A stretch of DNA of 64,000 nt from NCBI GenBank assembly GCA_963677505.2, contig CAXXWB010000054.1, forward strand, positions 1 through 64,000, in the 5' to 3' direction. Origin of the DNA: JBGSUZ01 sp963677505. GTDB taxonomy: Bacteria; Bacillota; Clostridia; Peptostreptococcales; Acidaminobacteraceae. This document shows, piece by piece, positions 1 through 9,254 of the stretch (positions are counted from its first letter, which is position 1; each line of letters opens with the position of its first letter). The notes beneath the pieces are model-generated. The model saw only the letters and a program-made list of their open reading frames with translations. It was not told the DNA's origin and searched no databases. Made by a program: the position numbers and the translations under genes.

Positions 1-1
1 A

Positions 2-88
2 ATACGGACTGCGGGTCAATCTGTAAATGATGCCATTGTGGAAGCGGACCCAAATGATGTATCAGCACAAAGCAAGTTTAAAGCGTAG
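2..88 (+). CDS. C-terminal fragment of an unrecognised protein (cut by window start)
   Basis: An open frame enters the window at base 2 and ends with TAG at 86-88, giving 28 residues ending ...DVSAQSKFKA. It is the tail of a gene lying mostly outside the window; the fragment is too short to name a family. Its stop overlaps by 11 bp the stop-side end of the convergent DUF188 gene, and a hairpin followed by seven T residues (124-158) gives it a plausible terminator, which supports its being a real gene end. Confidence 0.45.
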   Translation: MRTAGQSVNDAIVEADPNDVSAQSKFKA

Positions 89-525
89 ACGCAGCGACAG
101 ACAATAGACTATCAAGAACTTCTAAAAAACGGCGGTCATCATCTGCCGTTCTTTTTTTGAATTTCGTATATTTTCCCTTTTGTTTTCTCATTTCTTTGTT
201 AAAATGACGCTTTTCTAATAAATAGTCTATATTTTCTTTGTCAATGACTTGTCCGTATTGGGTTAAAGCAGTTTGCTTTTTTTGCGATTGCCATAGCTGC
301 AAGGCCGTAGTCTTGAGTAATGACTAAGTCACCAGACTGAAGCCTATTCGCAATAAAAAAATCGGCTTGGTCAGGGCCTTTATCTACGGTATGAACTTCA
401 CCATAGTCTAAAACAATGTGGTGGGCAATATTCTTTACCACATGAAGTTCAATTTTATATTGCTGAGCCAGTTTAGCACTTTCTGAAACCACAGGGCAAC
501 CGTCTGCATCAATCCAAAGAATCAT
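78..525 (-). pseudogene. DUF188 (YaiI/YqxD) family protein, interrupted by one frameshift
   Basis: The YaiI/YqxD family is a small PIN-like fold of uncertain function, about 150 residues long. From ATG at 525, with GGAGG just upstream, the frame gives the typical N-terminus MILWIDADGCPVV and later ITQDYGLAAMAIAKK, then runs into a stop near 241. The remaining C-terminal part (YGQVIDKENIDYLLEKRH onward, to 78) is present in another frame. Dropping one base near 258 joins them as ...CFNPYGQVIDKEN, matching the family length. So either this is a one-base insertion that inactivates the gene or a sequence error. The 3' end overlaps the convergent gene ending at 88. Confidence 0.75.
124..158 (+). 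terminator. Rho-independent terminator for the gene ending at 88
   Basis: The arms AACGGC and GCCGTT are separated by 11 nt; A6 precedes the stem and CTTTTTTT follows it. It lies inside the 3' coding part of the opposite-strand DUF188 gene, so the same bases serve as terminator on one strand and codons on the other. Confidence 0.6.
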
Positions 526-548
526 AATAAGCCTCCAAAATAGTTAGA

Positions 549-576
549 AGCACTCTTAAACAAGGGTGCTTTTTCT
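549..576 (+). terminator. Weak hairpin with T tail, orphan
   Basis: AGCACTCT and AGGGTGCT form an 8-bp stem with one mismatch, a 6-nt loop and TTTTTCTC on the plus strand. No plus-strand gene lies immediately upstream, so it may instead insulate the MFS promoter from readthrough. Confidence 0.3.
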
Positions 577-647
577 CTATTATGACATAAAAATTAGGCG
601 TTGAAGGTAAAAGTTCTTAAAAAACGATTAATTTAGTTAGATAAACA

Positions 648-700
648 TTGAACTTATCTTATGGACTATGTATACTGTACTTGATAAGTTAGATATACAT
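648..700 (+). promoter_or_regulatory. Promoter with nested inverted repeats ahead of the MFS-ArsR genes
   Basis: TTGAAC (648-653) and TATACT (671-676) are separated by 17 bp, a near-consensus sigma-A promoter. Two inverted repeats overlap it: AACTTATC (651-658) with GATAAGTT (683-690), and ATGTATA (668-674) with TATACAT (694-700). Their position on the -35, -10 and start region suits repression, plausibly by the ArsR-type protein encoded at 1989; that link is inference. Confidence 0.6.
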
Positions 701-722
701 CAAACTAATGGAGGGTTTTATA

Positions 723-1986
723 ATGTGGAATAAAGAAAAAATCAACATGTACCTAGCAATTGCAGGTAAGAATGTTTCACTAGCAGGGAGTTCTATTTAC
801 GGATTTGCTATGAGTTTGTACATACTCAAGGTTACAGGCTCGGCTCAGAGCTTTGCAACTATGTTGATTGTCACCACGTTGCCACGTGTTATTCTAAGTC
901 CTTTCGTAGGAAACCTAGCAGACCGAGTAAGCAAAAAAGCTATGGTTGTAGGTTCGGATTTCTTAAGTGGAATGGCCATGTTCGTTCTGTATTTATCGAT
1001 TATTCGTTCTGAGCTTTTGATCTATCAAATTTATATTGCAGGAATAGTCCTTTCTGTCTTGTACACATTTCTTGGAACGGCTTTTTCCTCTTCTGCCGCC
1101 ACAATTGTTCAAAAAGAAAATGTCCTCAAAATGAACTCGTGGAATCAAACTGCATCTTCTATTATTCAAGTATTAGCACCTATGATTGGTGGTGCTGTGT
1201 TTGCCTTGGTAGACATACGTTTATTTATATTGGTAAACAGTATTTCGTTTTTTCTTATCGGCGTTTACGGAAATATTCATCGATTTTAAAATGTTCTCAA
1301 CGTTGAAAGACAAGCCCACTATAAAAAATAATTTTTTGACAGATTTTAAAGAAGGATTTTTATATCTAAATAGTAAAAGAGGGGCATTGGTATTGGTTAT
1401 ATTTGCTCTAGCACTGAATTTCTTTATGGGTGGGTTTTCAGTGGTTGTACCCTATGACTTGGTTACACAAAAGGGTATTTCATCTGGAGCTTTGGGATTT
1501 ATTGAAGGGAGTTTCCCCATTGGCGCAATTATTATGTCTGTTGTGGTTGGTGTTGGCAATTTAGTTTTTACCAAAAAGAATTTTACCCGAGGTATTATCT
1601 TATTTGCAGCGAGTATGTTTTCCTTTGTAGTGCCAGTACTCCCTGGAGTGGACTTTGGAAGAATTAATTTGATTTACTATGCAGTTGCTATGGCATCACT
1701 TTCGGCAATTGTCATTTTTGTAAACGTACCTTTCGGCTCGAAAATGCAAGTCTATATTGATGAGAACTATCGTGGACGTGTCTTTGGTCTCATGAATTCT
1801 CTATGTGAAGGCATTGTCCCACTTAGCTATCTCTTAGTGAGCACGATTGTTGGGATTGTGCCATCTTGGATTATTTTATTAGTGATAGGGGTAATTCTCC
1901 TAGCGATTTCTGTTTTGATTCACTATAATAAAGATATTGAAGAACTTGATGATACATTAGTGAAAATGGAACCTCAAGAGGTGTAG
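723..1986 (+). pseudogene. MFS drug-type efflux transporter, split by a frameshift
   Basis: This resembles the macrolide-efflux (MefA-like) branch of the major facilitator superfamily: a proton-driven exporter with 12 membrane segments. Start is ATG 723 (MWNKEKINMYLAIAGKN) with GGAGGG at 710-715. The first part carries the MFS loop motif GNLADRVSKKAM and stops at 1289. The second part resumes at 1291 in another frame. Removing one T from the T-run at about 1250-1256 restores FFLSAFTEIFIDFKMFSTL and one continuous protein of about 420 residues, the family size. It is therefore one gene broken by a single-base insertion, or misread. It is followed 2 nt later by a regulator gene. Confidence 0.75.
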
Positions 1987-1988
1987 AA

Positions 1989-3011
1989 ATGTTTGTTTAC
2001 AAAAAATCTGAATTAGTTCCCATTTGTAGGTTAATGACCCGCCTTGGTCAAAATGAGCGTTATGAAAAGGGACTCAAAAAATTCAAAGTACAACAAGATC
2101 CAGAAGTGGAAAAATTGGTGAAGTCTATAATTGCAGATATTCCAGATTTAATGATGGATGATTTAGAGACATTGGTGGATAAATACCATTTATACCAGCA
2201 CACCACCCAATTCGCTTATGATCACCCAGAGTGGCATTTATCTAACTATATTGATATGCTCAATCAAATGGACACGGTTTCATTTGTTAAGAGTTATCGA
2301 TTGGAATTGTTTAAAGCTACCGATGAGACGCCAGAACAAGATATAAAAGAAAAAATTGACAATATCCACAACAACAATGACGAACCTATGTACCCCTCTT
2401 TTAAAGACTATAAAAGCTTATGCAAGAGTTCAGAGCAAATTTTTGAAAGATGGAAGGCTTTACTGGTTTGTTTGAACAATATTTTCAACGACCATTCAGA
2501 GGCATATAAAAAGTTACAGGATAAATACCATGAAATTGTACTAAAGGAACTGGAAAACCCAGATGTTTTTGAAGAAAAATATTTACTTTTCAAAGGCCCA
2601 GAAGCTGATTATAGAACCCACGATATTTATATATTCTCTGATTTGTTTTTAGAATGGGCAATCAATTACAAACACCGCAATAATAGAATTAACATGGTGC
2701 TCGGGGTCGGTTGTGTTGAAGTCTTTTCAGAGGCAAAAGAGAAAGAACTGGAAGCTGAGTTTTACAAGTGTTTGGCTGATCCAACGAAAATGAATATGCT
2801 TTTAATCATTTCAAAGGAACAATTATGTGCCAAGGAACTTTCTGATCGCTTAAAGCTAAGTAAAGCTACTATCAGTTATCATATTAGTAAATTATTATTG
2901 GCTCAGGTTCTACAATTGGGAGAGTATGACGGAAAAAAAGCTTATTATGTACTTAATAAGAATAAAATAAGAGGATACTTTGAACAATTAATGGATCACT
3001 TTGACTGCTAA
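1989..3011 (+). CDS. Large ArsR-type winged-helix transcriptional regulator
   Basis: The protein has 340 residues. The last 90 form an ArsR-like winged helix (YKCLADPTKMNMLLIISKE, then the recognition helix LKLSKATISYHISKLLLA). The first 250 residues form an additional domain of unknown role with no metal-binding cluster that I can see; usual ArsR proteins are about 100 residues, so this is the long DUF5937-like/one-component type. ATG 1989 follows GAGGTG, 2 nt after the MFS stop, so the two are co-transcribed. It probably controls the transporter through the palindromes at 651-700 (inference). Confidence 0.7.
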   Translation: MFVYKKSELVPICRLMTRLGQNERYEKGLKKFKVQQDPEVEKLVKSIIADIPDLMMDDLETLVDKYHLYQHTTQFAYDHPEWHLSNYIDMLNQMDTVSFVKSYRLELFKATDETPEQDIKEKIDNIHNNNDEPMYPSFKDYKSLCKSSEQIFERWKALLVCLNNIFNDHSEAYKKLQDKYHEIVLKELENPDVFEEKYLLFKGPEADYRTHDIYIFSDLFLEWAINYKHRNNRINMVLGVGCVEVFSEAKEKELEAEFYKCLADPTKMNMLLIISKEQLCAKELSDRLKLSKATISYHISKLLLAQVLQLGEYDGKKAYYVLNKNKIRGYFEQLMDHFDC

Positions 3012-3045
3012 GCTTGAGGGAGTTGGGTTATTCAAAAACGTAAAA

Positions 3046-3084
3046 AAGCTCATAATGCCTGCGTGTGCATCATGAGCTTTTTAT
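3046..3084. terminator. Bidirectional terminator
   Basis: AAGCTCATAATGC and GCATCATGAGCTT form a 13-bp stem with one mismatch; T-runs lie on both sides. It sits between the ArsR-type gene (plus) and the rhodanese gene (minus). Confidence 0.75.
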
Positions 3085-3116
3085 TTGATATAAAGTTACC
3101 AGTGAAAAAGCCGAGA

Positions 3117-3422
3117 TTAGCGGTGTAAAGGGCCGGGGTAGTTCCCAGTACCACCTGCTACATCTACAACTTTATAGCCCATTTCTGCGAGTATTCTTGA
3201 GGCTTGACCACTGCGACCACCAGACTGACAAATGATATGATATTCTTCCTCGGGGTTCATATAGGATTTAACATTGTTGAGTAGGGTATTGGCTGGAATG
3301 TTGACAGCGGTTGGAACAAAACCTCTTTCATATTCATAGGTTTCGCGAATGTCGATCAATTTAATTTTGCCAATCATTTCAGGAAGTTGAAAAGCAGAAA
3401 CACGTCCAATTGTTTGATTCAT
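3117..3422 (-). CDS. Single-domain rhodanese-like protein
   Basis: A cytoplasmic rhodanese-fold protein of 101 residues, the normal size of single-domain sulfurtransferases. The active-site loop is CQSGGRSG, whose cysteine would carry a persulfide; LIDIRETYEYERG is the conserved substrate-side motif. I chose ATG 3422 (MNQTIGRVS) because GGAGG at 3431-3435 lies 8 nt before it; an upstream in-frame TTG (3437) overlaps that Shine-Dalgarno. It appears monocistronic. The sulfur acceptor is unknown. Confidence 0.85.
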   Translation of the reverse strand: MNQTIGRVSAFQLPEMIGKIKLIDIRETYEYERGFVPTAVNIPANTLLNNVKSYMNPEEEYHIICQSGGRSGQASRILAEMGYKVVDVAGGTGNYPGPLHR

Positions 3423-3502
3423 ATAGAATTCCTCCAAGTTTTAAAGTTTATAAGTTAAATCAGTATTTAAGTTAATAAGAATATACTTATATACTTAATA
3501 TA

Positions 3503-3537
3503 AAGAAAACCGCGGATTTTGTCAACGGTTTTCTTAA
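3503..3537 (-). terminator. Terminator of the GH65 phosphorylase gene
   Basis: AAGAAAACCG (3503-3512) and CGGTTTTCTT (3526-3535) form a perfect 10-bp stem just after the stop codon at 3541; on the minus strand it is followed by a T-rich stretch. Confidence 0.65.
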
Positions 3538-3540
3538 AAA

Positions 3541-5829
3541 TTATTTTCTCATACAAGTTAAAAGGGTTTCTTGGCCATTTAAAAGCACTGTGAGGGGATC
3601 GCCTTCGATAAGTTCACACGTTGTTTGTGAAGGGTGAATGTTGACCAATAGGGTCCGCCCTCTGAATACAGTTCTAAAGGAAAGACGTTTCCAAGCTTTA
3701 GGCAACGAGGGCTGCAAGCTGAGCTGACCATTTTTGATACGAAGACCGCCAAAGCCTAATACCACAGACATCCAAGTGCCTGCCATAGAAGTAATGTGAA
3801 GGCCATCGTCAGTATCATTATTGTAGTTGTCTAAATCTAGTCTAGAAGTTCGTAAGTACATTTCGTAGGCTTTTTCGCTTTTGCCTAAACGAGAAGCCAG
3901 AATACTATGAACGCAAGGTGATAGTGAAGATTCATGAACGGTTCTTGGCTCATAGAAATCAAAGTTTCTTTCTAAGATTTCTTCCGAATAGTCGTTTTCA
4001 AAATAGAAGAGACCTTGAAGGACATCGGCCTGTTTTATAAAGCAGGAGCGGAGGATTTTGTCCCAAGACCATTTTTGATTAAGGGGCAAGTTCCCAGGTG
4101 AAAGATCTTTGACGAGAATTTGCTCTTTATCCAAATAGCCATCTTGTTGAAGGAATATATTCAAGGTTTTGTCTTCTGGTAAATACATTTTCTCAGAAAT
4201 GATTTGCCACTGCCGTAGTTCTTCTTCGGTGATGGAAAGGACAGCTTTTAACCGAGAGTAGTCCAATGGATAATCGACTTTAAGGAACTTAGCAAGGTCT
4301 GCAGCATATTTTAAGTTCCAAGCTGCAATGCGATTGGTGTACCAGTTATTATTGACGTTGTTCTCGTATTCATTTGGACCAGTGACGCCTAAAATCATGT
4401 AGCAGTTCTTTTGAGGAACGAAGTTGACACGACTTGCCCAAAATCTTGCAATTTCTGAGACGACCTCAAATCCATACTGAGGAATATAGTCGGTGTCTCC
4501 TGTATAGTTGACGTAGTTGTATATGGCGTAAGCGATGGATCCGTTTCGATGAATTTCTTCAAAGGTAATTTCCCATTCGTTGTGACACTCTTCTCCATTC
4601 ATGGTTACCATAGGGTAGAGAGCGCCTTTTACGCCAAGTTTTTTAGCATTTTCCTTTGCTTTATCAAGTTGGACATGGCGGTAAATCAGTAAGTTTTTTG
4701 GAATTCTAGCGTCTGCAGTCCCTAAATAGAAATACATACAATAGGCTTCTGTGTCCCAATAAGTGCTACCGCCATATTTTTCCCCAGTAAAACCCTTTGG
4801 GCCAATGTTGAGGCGAGGATCTTCCCCTGTATACGTTTGATTCATGTGAAAAATATTAAAGCGAATGCCTTGCTGGGCGGCTAGATCACCTTCTATGACA
4901 ATATCACTATGAGCCCATTTCTTCAGCCAAGCGCCGATATGTTTTTGATGCATGCCTTGATAGGTGAGTTCGAAAGCTCTCGATAGAGCGTCTTCGGCTT
5001 TTAAAGTAACTTCTTCACTAGGGTAGTCTCTATTGGTGGCGACACCTATATACTTATAAAGTTGCGCGCTATCTCCTTCAAAAAGTTCAAAGTCATAGCT
5101 TAGAGATGTTAAAGATTCCTCTGAAAAAGCTTCTGATGGGTAAACCTTGTTGCCATTTACAAATACGTCGGTTTTCATAGAAGCGCAGACGCGATAGTCC
5201 GTTTTCTTAGTATCCATAGTGACAAATCCAAATTCGTTTTCGCCATTGACGCTGGCGTCGACTGGGAGCCAAAACTTTTCGTCATAATTGGCATCTTTAT
5301 TGCGGATATCACCATTGATAAAAGGCGCTAGGCGTATGTTGGCATTTCCCTTTTTTACTGTTAGCGCATAGCTAATAGCGCCAGTTTCTCTATCAAAAAG
5401 AGAAAGAAAACGTTCAGCGTCAATTTTTATAATAACGCCATTATCAGCTTCTATTTCAAAAGAGCGGGTTAATAGACCATGTTTCATGTCGAGAATTCTT
5501 TCATAGTGGAGAACTTTCCAAGTTGCTAAATCTAAAGGAATCTCGTCAATCCATACCTTTATGCCGATAAAGTTCATGGCGTTAAGGACCTTAGCAAAAT
5601 ATTCAGGATAACCGTTTTTCCACCAGCCGACCTTGGTTTTATCAGGATAATAGACACCGGCAATGTAGGTGCCTTGAAGGGTTTTGGCTGAATAGTCCTC
5701 TTCGTGATTGCCACGCATGCCCATAAAGCCATTACCAAGGCTGGTAAGGCTTTCGAAAATTTCGTTGTTTTCAGCGTCATAGGATTCCTGTATGATTTTC
5801 CATTCATCTAGCTTTACGAGATTTTTCAA
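3541..5829 (-). CDS. Glycoside hydrolase family 65 phosphorylase, probably maltose phosphorylase
   Basis: GH65 inverting phosphorylases split an alpha-glucoside with phosphate into beta-glucose-1-phosphate and glucose. The 762-residue length is typical. Residues from about 10 to 270 form the N-terminal beta-sandwich, the middle is the alpha/alpha barrel, and the end a small beta domain. The catalytic-acid region reads EECHNEWEITFEEIHRN, the form I associate with maltose phosphorylases; kojibiose, nigerose or trehalose cannot be excluded. The start is TTG 5829 with AGGAG 11 nt upstream. It is divergent from pgmB and a glucokinase gene, the two enzymes needed for its products. No maltose transporter lies in the window. 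The long gene is intact. Confidence 0.85.
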   Translation of the reverse strand: MKNLVKLDEWKIIQESYDAENNEIFESLTSLGNGFMGMRGNHEEDYSAKTLQGTYIAGVYYPDKTKVGWWKNGYPEYFAKVLNAMNFIGIKVWIDEIPLDLATWKVLHYERILDMKHGLLTRSFEIEADNGVIIKIDAERFLSLFDRETGAISYALTVKKGNANIRLAPFINGDIRNKDANYDEKFWLPVDASVNGENEFGFVTMDTKKTDYRVCASMKTDVFVNGNKVYPSEAFSEESLTSLSYDFELFEGDSAQLYKYIGVATNRDYPSEEVTLKAEDALSRAFELTYQGMHQKHIGAWLKKWAHSDIVIEGDLAAQQGIRFNIFHMNQTYTGEDPRLNIGPKGFTGEKYGGSTYWDTEAYCMYFYLGTADARIPKNLLIYRHVQLDKAKENAKKLGVKGALYPMVTMNGEECHNEWEITFEEIHRNGSIAYAIYNYVNYTGDTDYIPQYGFEVVSEIARFWASRVNFVPQKNCYMILGVTGPNEYENNVNNNWYTNRIAAWNLKYAADLAKFLKVDYPLDYSRLKAVLSITEEELRQWQIISEKMYLPEDKTLNIFLQQDGYLDKEQILVKDLSPGNLPLNQKWSWDKILRSCFIKQADVLQGLFYFENDYSEEILERNFDFYEPRTVHESSLSPCVHSILASRLGKSEKAYEMYLRTSRLDLDNYNNDTDDGLHITSMAGTWMSVVLGFGGLRIKNGQLSLQPSLPKAWKRLSFRTVFRGRTLLVNIHPSQTTCELIEGDPLTVLLNGQETLLTCMRK

Positions 5830-5994
5830 TGCATCACCAACTCCTTTTAAAGGTGTATACCACTTATTCTCTAAAATTAAACGAATCCAACGGAACTTTC
5901 ATGAGAAGTTTTAAAATCTTTAAAATGGTTATCAGTATAGAAAACGCTAAATATAAGTGAGAAGGTAACTTTCTTGGTTGAAAAGGAGACGTGT

Positions 5995-6648
5995 ATGATT
6001 AAAGGCTGCTTATTTGATTTAGATGGAGTTTTGGTAGATACAGCAAAATATCATTATCTGGCATGGAAACGACTAGCTGAAGAGATTGGTATTACCTTTA
6101 CAGAAGAGGATAACGAGCGACTGAAAGGGGTAAGTCGTATGCGCTCTTTGGATATTATTTTAGAAATAGGGCAAGTTACTTTAGACGAAAGTCAAAAGAT
6201 TACTCTTGCTGACAAAAAGAACGAATGGTATAAAGAATATGTTATGAAAATGGACGAGACTGAGGTTTTGTCAGGCGTTTCGGAATTTCTTAAACATATT
6301 AGACAACTTGGTATTAAAACGGCATTGGGTTCGGCAAGCAAAAATGCCCCTATGATTATGGAGCGGACAGGCTTAAGTCAATACTTTGATGCTATTGTAG
6401 ATGGAAATGATGTTTCGTCGGCTAAACCTGACCCTGAGGTTTTTTTACTTGGGGCGTCTCGCCTTGGGCTGTCACCTGAAGTATGCATTGTTTTTGAAGA
6501 CGCTCAGGCTGGCATTGAGGCTGGTATTGCAGGCGGAATGAAGGTTGTAGCCGTTGGTAGTGAAAGGAACTTGAAGGGTGGAAGTCTTTATATTCAAAAT
6601 ATGGAAAAGGATTTTGAGCGATTAATTCAATTTTTAATGGAGGCATAG
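5995..6648 (+). CDS. pgmB: Beta-phosphoglucomutase
   Basis: This cytoplasmic HAD-superfamily enzyme converts beta-glucose-1-phosphate to glucose-6-phosphate. The protein has 217 residues, as usual. The nucleophile motif DLDGVLVDTA has both aspartates, the cap-domain helix follows (HYLAWKRLAEEIG), the second motif is LGSASKNA, and the metal-binding motif is VFEDAQAGIEAG. ATG 5995 is preferred over an upstream TTG because AAAGGAG lies 8-9 nt before it. It ends 5 nt before the glucokinase start, so the two form an operon that faces away from the phosphorylase gene. Confidence 0.9.
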   Translation: MIKGCLFDLDGVLVDTAKYHYLAWKRLAEEIGITFTEEDNERLKGVSRMRSLDIILEIGQVTLDESQKITLADKKNEWYKEYVMKMDETEVLSGVSEFLKHIRQLGIKTALGSASKNAPMIMERTGLSQYFDAIVDGNDVSSAKPDPEVFLLGASRLGLSPEVCIVFEDAQAGIEAGIAGGMKVVAVGSERNLKGGSLYIQNMEKDFERLIQFLMEA

Positions 6649-6653
6649 AGTTC

Positions 6654-7598
6654 ATGTATATTGGAATAGATTTAGGTGGTACCAACGTTGCAGGTGGACT
6701 TACAGACCGCGGGGGAAAGATGCTTCACAGCTACAGTGTGGCGACAGAAGCGGAACTGGGCTATGAGAAGGTTGTTGAAAATATAGTGAGGGTCTGTAAA
6801 TATTTGACTGAGAAGATAGAGCCTGAAGCACAACTGGAGGGCATCGGTATTGGCGTTCCAGGATTGGCAGATGACCACACGGGCATAGTCTATGAATGCG
6901 TCAATTTGTATTGGAAAACCCCTCACGATTTAAGATCGGACCTGCAAACTCACTTTGACGTGCCAGTTCATATTAGTAATGATGCTTCTGTTGCGGCGGT
7001 CGCCGAGCATAGCTTAGGCGCCTTAAAAGGGTGTACTAACGGCGTCCTATTTACTATTGGCACAGGTATCGGTGGCGGATTTATTATTAATGGCAAGCTA
7101 TTTAGTGGTTCTCATGGGGTGGGCTCGGAAATAGGACATATGGTAGTAGGAGAAAATGACTATGTTTGCAACTGTGGTCGAAAGGGTTGTCTTGAAACCT
7201 TTTCTTCTGCGACAGCCATTATTAAATACACTCAAAAATTATTAAGTCAGGGCAGAAAATCACCTTGGCTGGAAAGTTTAGGAATTGAACCTGAAGCTAT
7301 TATGGCAAAACATGTCATGGATGGTGCTAAAGCTGAAGATCCTGTTTGCAAAGAAACTTTTGATAGAATGGTTCATTATTTGGCCGTAGGCATTATCAAC
7401 TCCGTTGTATTCATTGACCCAGATATTGTGGCCCTTGGCGGTGGCGTAGCCAAGACGGGAGACTTTCTAATGGAGGCACTATCACTGGAGTTGGAAAAAC
7501 ATAGGGTATTTAAGGCAGCTCCTTCCTTTGACTTGACGTTTGCACAGATGGGTAATGACGCTGGTATTATTGGAGCGGCAATGCTGTGCTTGGAATAA
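6654..7598 (+). CDS. ROK-family glucokinase
   Basis: This kinase phosphorylates glucose with ATP to glucose-6-phosphate. The 314-residue ROK protein has the phosphate-binding motif DLGGTNVAGG at its N-terminus, a second glycine-rich motif GTGIGGGFI, the sugar-contacting HGVGSEIGHM, and the zinc site CNCGRKGCLE. Its GGAGG lies inside the end of pgmB, so translation is coupled. Glucose released by the divergent GH65 enzyme is the obvious substrate. No helix-turn-helix is present, so it is an enzyme rather than a ROK repressor. Confidence 0.9.
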   Translation: MYIGIDLGGTNVAGGLTDRGGKMLHSYSVATEAELGYEKVVENIVRVCKYLTEKIEPEAQLEGIGIGVPGLADDHTGIVYECVNLYWKTPHDLRSDLQTHFDVPVHISNDASVAAVAEHSLGALKGCTNGVLFTIGTGIGGGFIINGKLFSGSHGVGSEIGHMVVGENDYVCNCGRKGCLETFSSATAIIKYTQKLLSQGRKSPWLESLGIEPEAIMAKHVMDGAKAEDPVCKETFDRMVHYLAVGIINSVVFIDPDIVALGGGVAKTGDFLMEALSLELEKHRVFKAAPSFDLTFAQMGNDAGIIGAAMLCLE

Positions 7599-7765
7599 TA
7601 TTTTGAATAGTTAGAATAGATGGAGTTTGCAGTCTTATTAATAATTCTTTAGAAGATTTCCAAGTGTAAAATTTTCTTTTCGGTAAATGCGAAGAAATTG
7701 TAACAGTCATAGATCAGTTTTTTTTATAAAATAGAGTTACAATAGATTCAAAGGAGCTGATTTTT

Positions 7766-9211
7766 ATGACAATGATTAATGAACTTAAGCCATCAAAAGT
7801 CTTCAAGTATTTCAATGAACTTTCGCAAATCCCTAGAGGATCAGATGACGAAAAACGCATCAGCGATTATTTGACGAAATTTGGCAAAGATAGAAATCTT
7901 GAAACGATTCAAGAGCCTTGTATGAATGTTATTATCAAAAAACCTGCGACACCTGGTTACGAGCACATTGCGCCTGTAATCCTTCAAGGTCACATGGACA
8001 TGGTTTGTGTAAAAAGAGAAGGCTCGACTCACGACTTCTCAAAAGACCCAATCGAATTATGGGTGGATGGTGACTTCTTAAAAGCAAAAGAGACAACGCT
8101 TGGTGCAGACAATGGTATTGCTGTTGCCATGTCTCTTGCTATTTTAGATTCAGATGACCTTCAACATCCAGCTTTAGAAGTTTTGGTAACGGTTGCTGAA
8201 GAAACAGGTATGGACGGAGCAGGCGCTTTGATTCCAGCTAATATTTCTGGAAAAACTTTAATCAACATCGACTCTGAAGAAGAAGGCGTTATGTTAGCTT
8301 CATGTGCAGGTGGGGTTAATAATATTGTGACAATGCCAATCGCATGGGAAAAGGCTACAAAAGATACATATGTGAAATTGACAATCAAAGGTCTACTTGG
8401 TGGTCACTCAGGTATGGAAATCATAAAGAACAGAGCCAATGCTATTAAATTAATGGCGAGAGTGCTTAAAGCACTTGAATGTCTAAATGTTGAAGCAACT
8501 GCCGTCAATGGTGGTGAAAAAATGAACGCCATTACAAAATTCTGTTCAGCTACTATTGGTTTTAATAAAGCTGATGAAGCAGCAGTAAACGCAAAGATTA
8601 AAGAAATGGAAGTTATGTTCCAAAATGAATTTGCAGCACCAGACCCAGGCATTTTCTTTGAAGTGGTAACAGCTGAAAAACCTGAACAAGTTTTCTCTGC
8701 TAAAACCCTCAGCAATTTTGCAAACTTCCTTAGAATGCTCCCTAATGGTGTTCAAACAATGAACCATGTTATTCCTGGTCTTGTAGAAAGCTCAAATAAC
8801 ATTGGGGTTTTGGAAACGAAAGCAGATGCGATTCACATGAACAATGCTGTAAGAAGCAGTGTGAAGAGCTTGAAGGAAGAAATCAATGAAAGAATTAGAA
8901 TTGCAGCTCAAATGTGCGGCGCTAAATCTGAATTGGTAGCTGATTATCCTGAATGGGCGTTCCAATTGGAATCACCTATCAGAGATTTAATGGGCAAAGT
9001 TTATAAGGAAATGACAGGTGATGAAATGCATGTAGATGCTATACATGCTGGTCTTGAATGTGGTTTGTTAACTGAAAAAGTTGGTAACATCGATATGGTA
9101 TCTATTGGGCCTAACTTATATGATGTTCATACACCAGAGGAAAAATTAAGCATTTCTTCTACAGAACGTACATTTAACTTCTTAGTTGAAGTCTTAAAAA
9201 GAATGAAATAG
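7766..9211 (+). CDS. pepD: Aminoacyl-histidine dipeptidase (peptidase family M20C)
   Basis: This cytosolic zinc dipeptidase cleaves Xaa-His and other dipeptides. It has 481 residues, the expected length. Metal and catalytic motifs are in order: LQGHMDMVC, LGADNGIAVAM, and EETGMDGAGA (general-base Glu); the dimerisation or lid domain occupies roughly residues 205-380. ATG 7766 follows AAGGAG. The gene stands alone, with 167 nt before it and a complex hairpin (9255-9318) after it. Confidence 0.92.
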   Translation: MTMINELKPSKVFKYFNELSQIPRGSDDEKRISDYLTKFGKDRNLETIQEPCMNVIIKKPATPGYEHIAPVILQGHMDMVCVKREGSTHDFSKDPIELWVDGDFLKAKETTLGADNGIAVAMSLAILDSDDLQHPALEVLVTVAEETGMDGAGALIPANISGKTLINIDSEEEGVMLASCAGGVNNIVTMPIAWEKATKDTYVKLTIKGLLGGHSGMEIIKNRANAIKLMARVLKALECLNVEATAVNGGEKMNAITKFCSATIGFNKADEAAVNAKIKEMEVMFQNEFAAPDPGIFFEVVTAEKPEQVFSAKTLSNFANFLRMLPNGVQTMNHVIPGLVESSNNIGVLETKADAIHMNNAVRSSVKSLKEEINERIRIAAQMCGAKSELVADYPEWAFQLESPIRDLMGKVYKEMTGDEMHVDAIHAGLECGLLTEKVGNIDMVSIGPNLYDVHTPEEKLSISSTERTFNFLVEVLKRMK

Positions 9212-9254
9212 TTCAATGCTCGGCGCAGTTTAAATATAACCGTTGAAATTGTAT

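Noticed and set aside
3541..5829. Kojibiose or trehalose phosphorylase as a firm call
   Set aside because: The ECHNEWEITFEEIHRN block fits maltose phosphorylases better, but sequence alone does not settle GH65 specificity, so only the family is claimed firmly.
8404..8767. Minus-strand frames opposite pepD
   Set aside because: Both are antisense to conserved M20C peptidase coding sequence, with no start signals.
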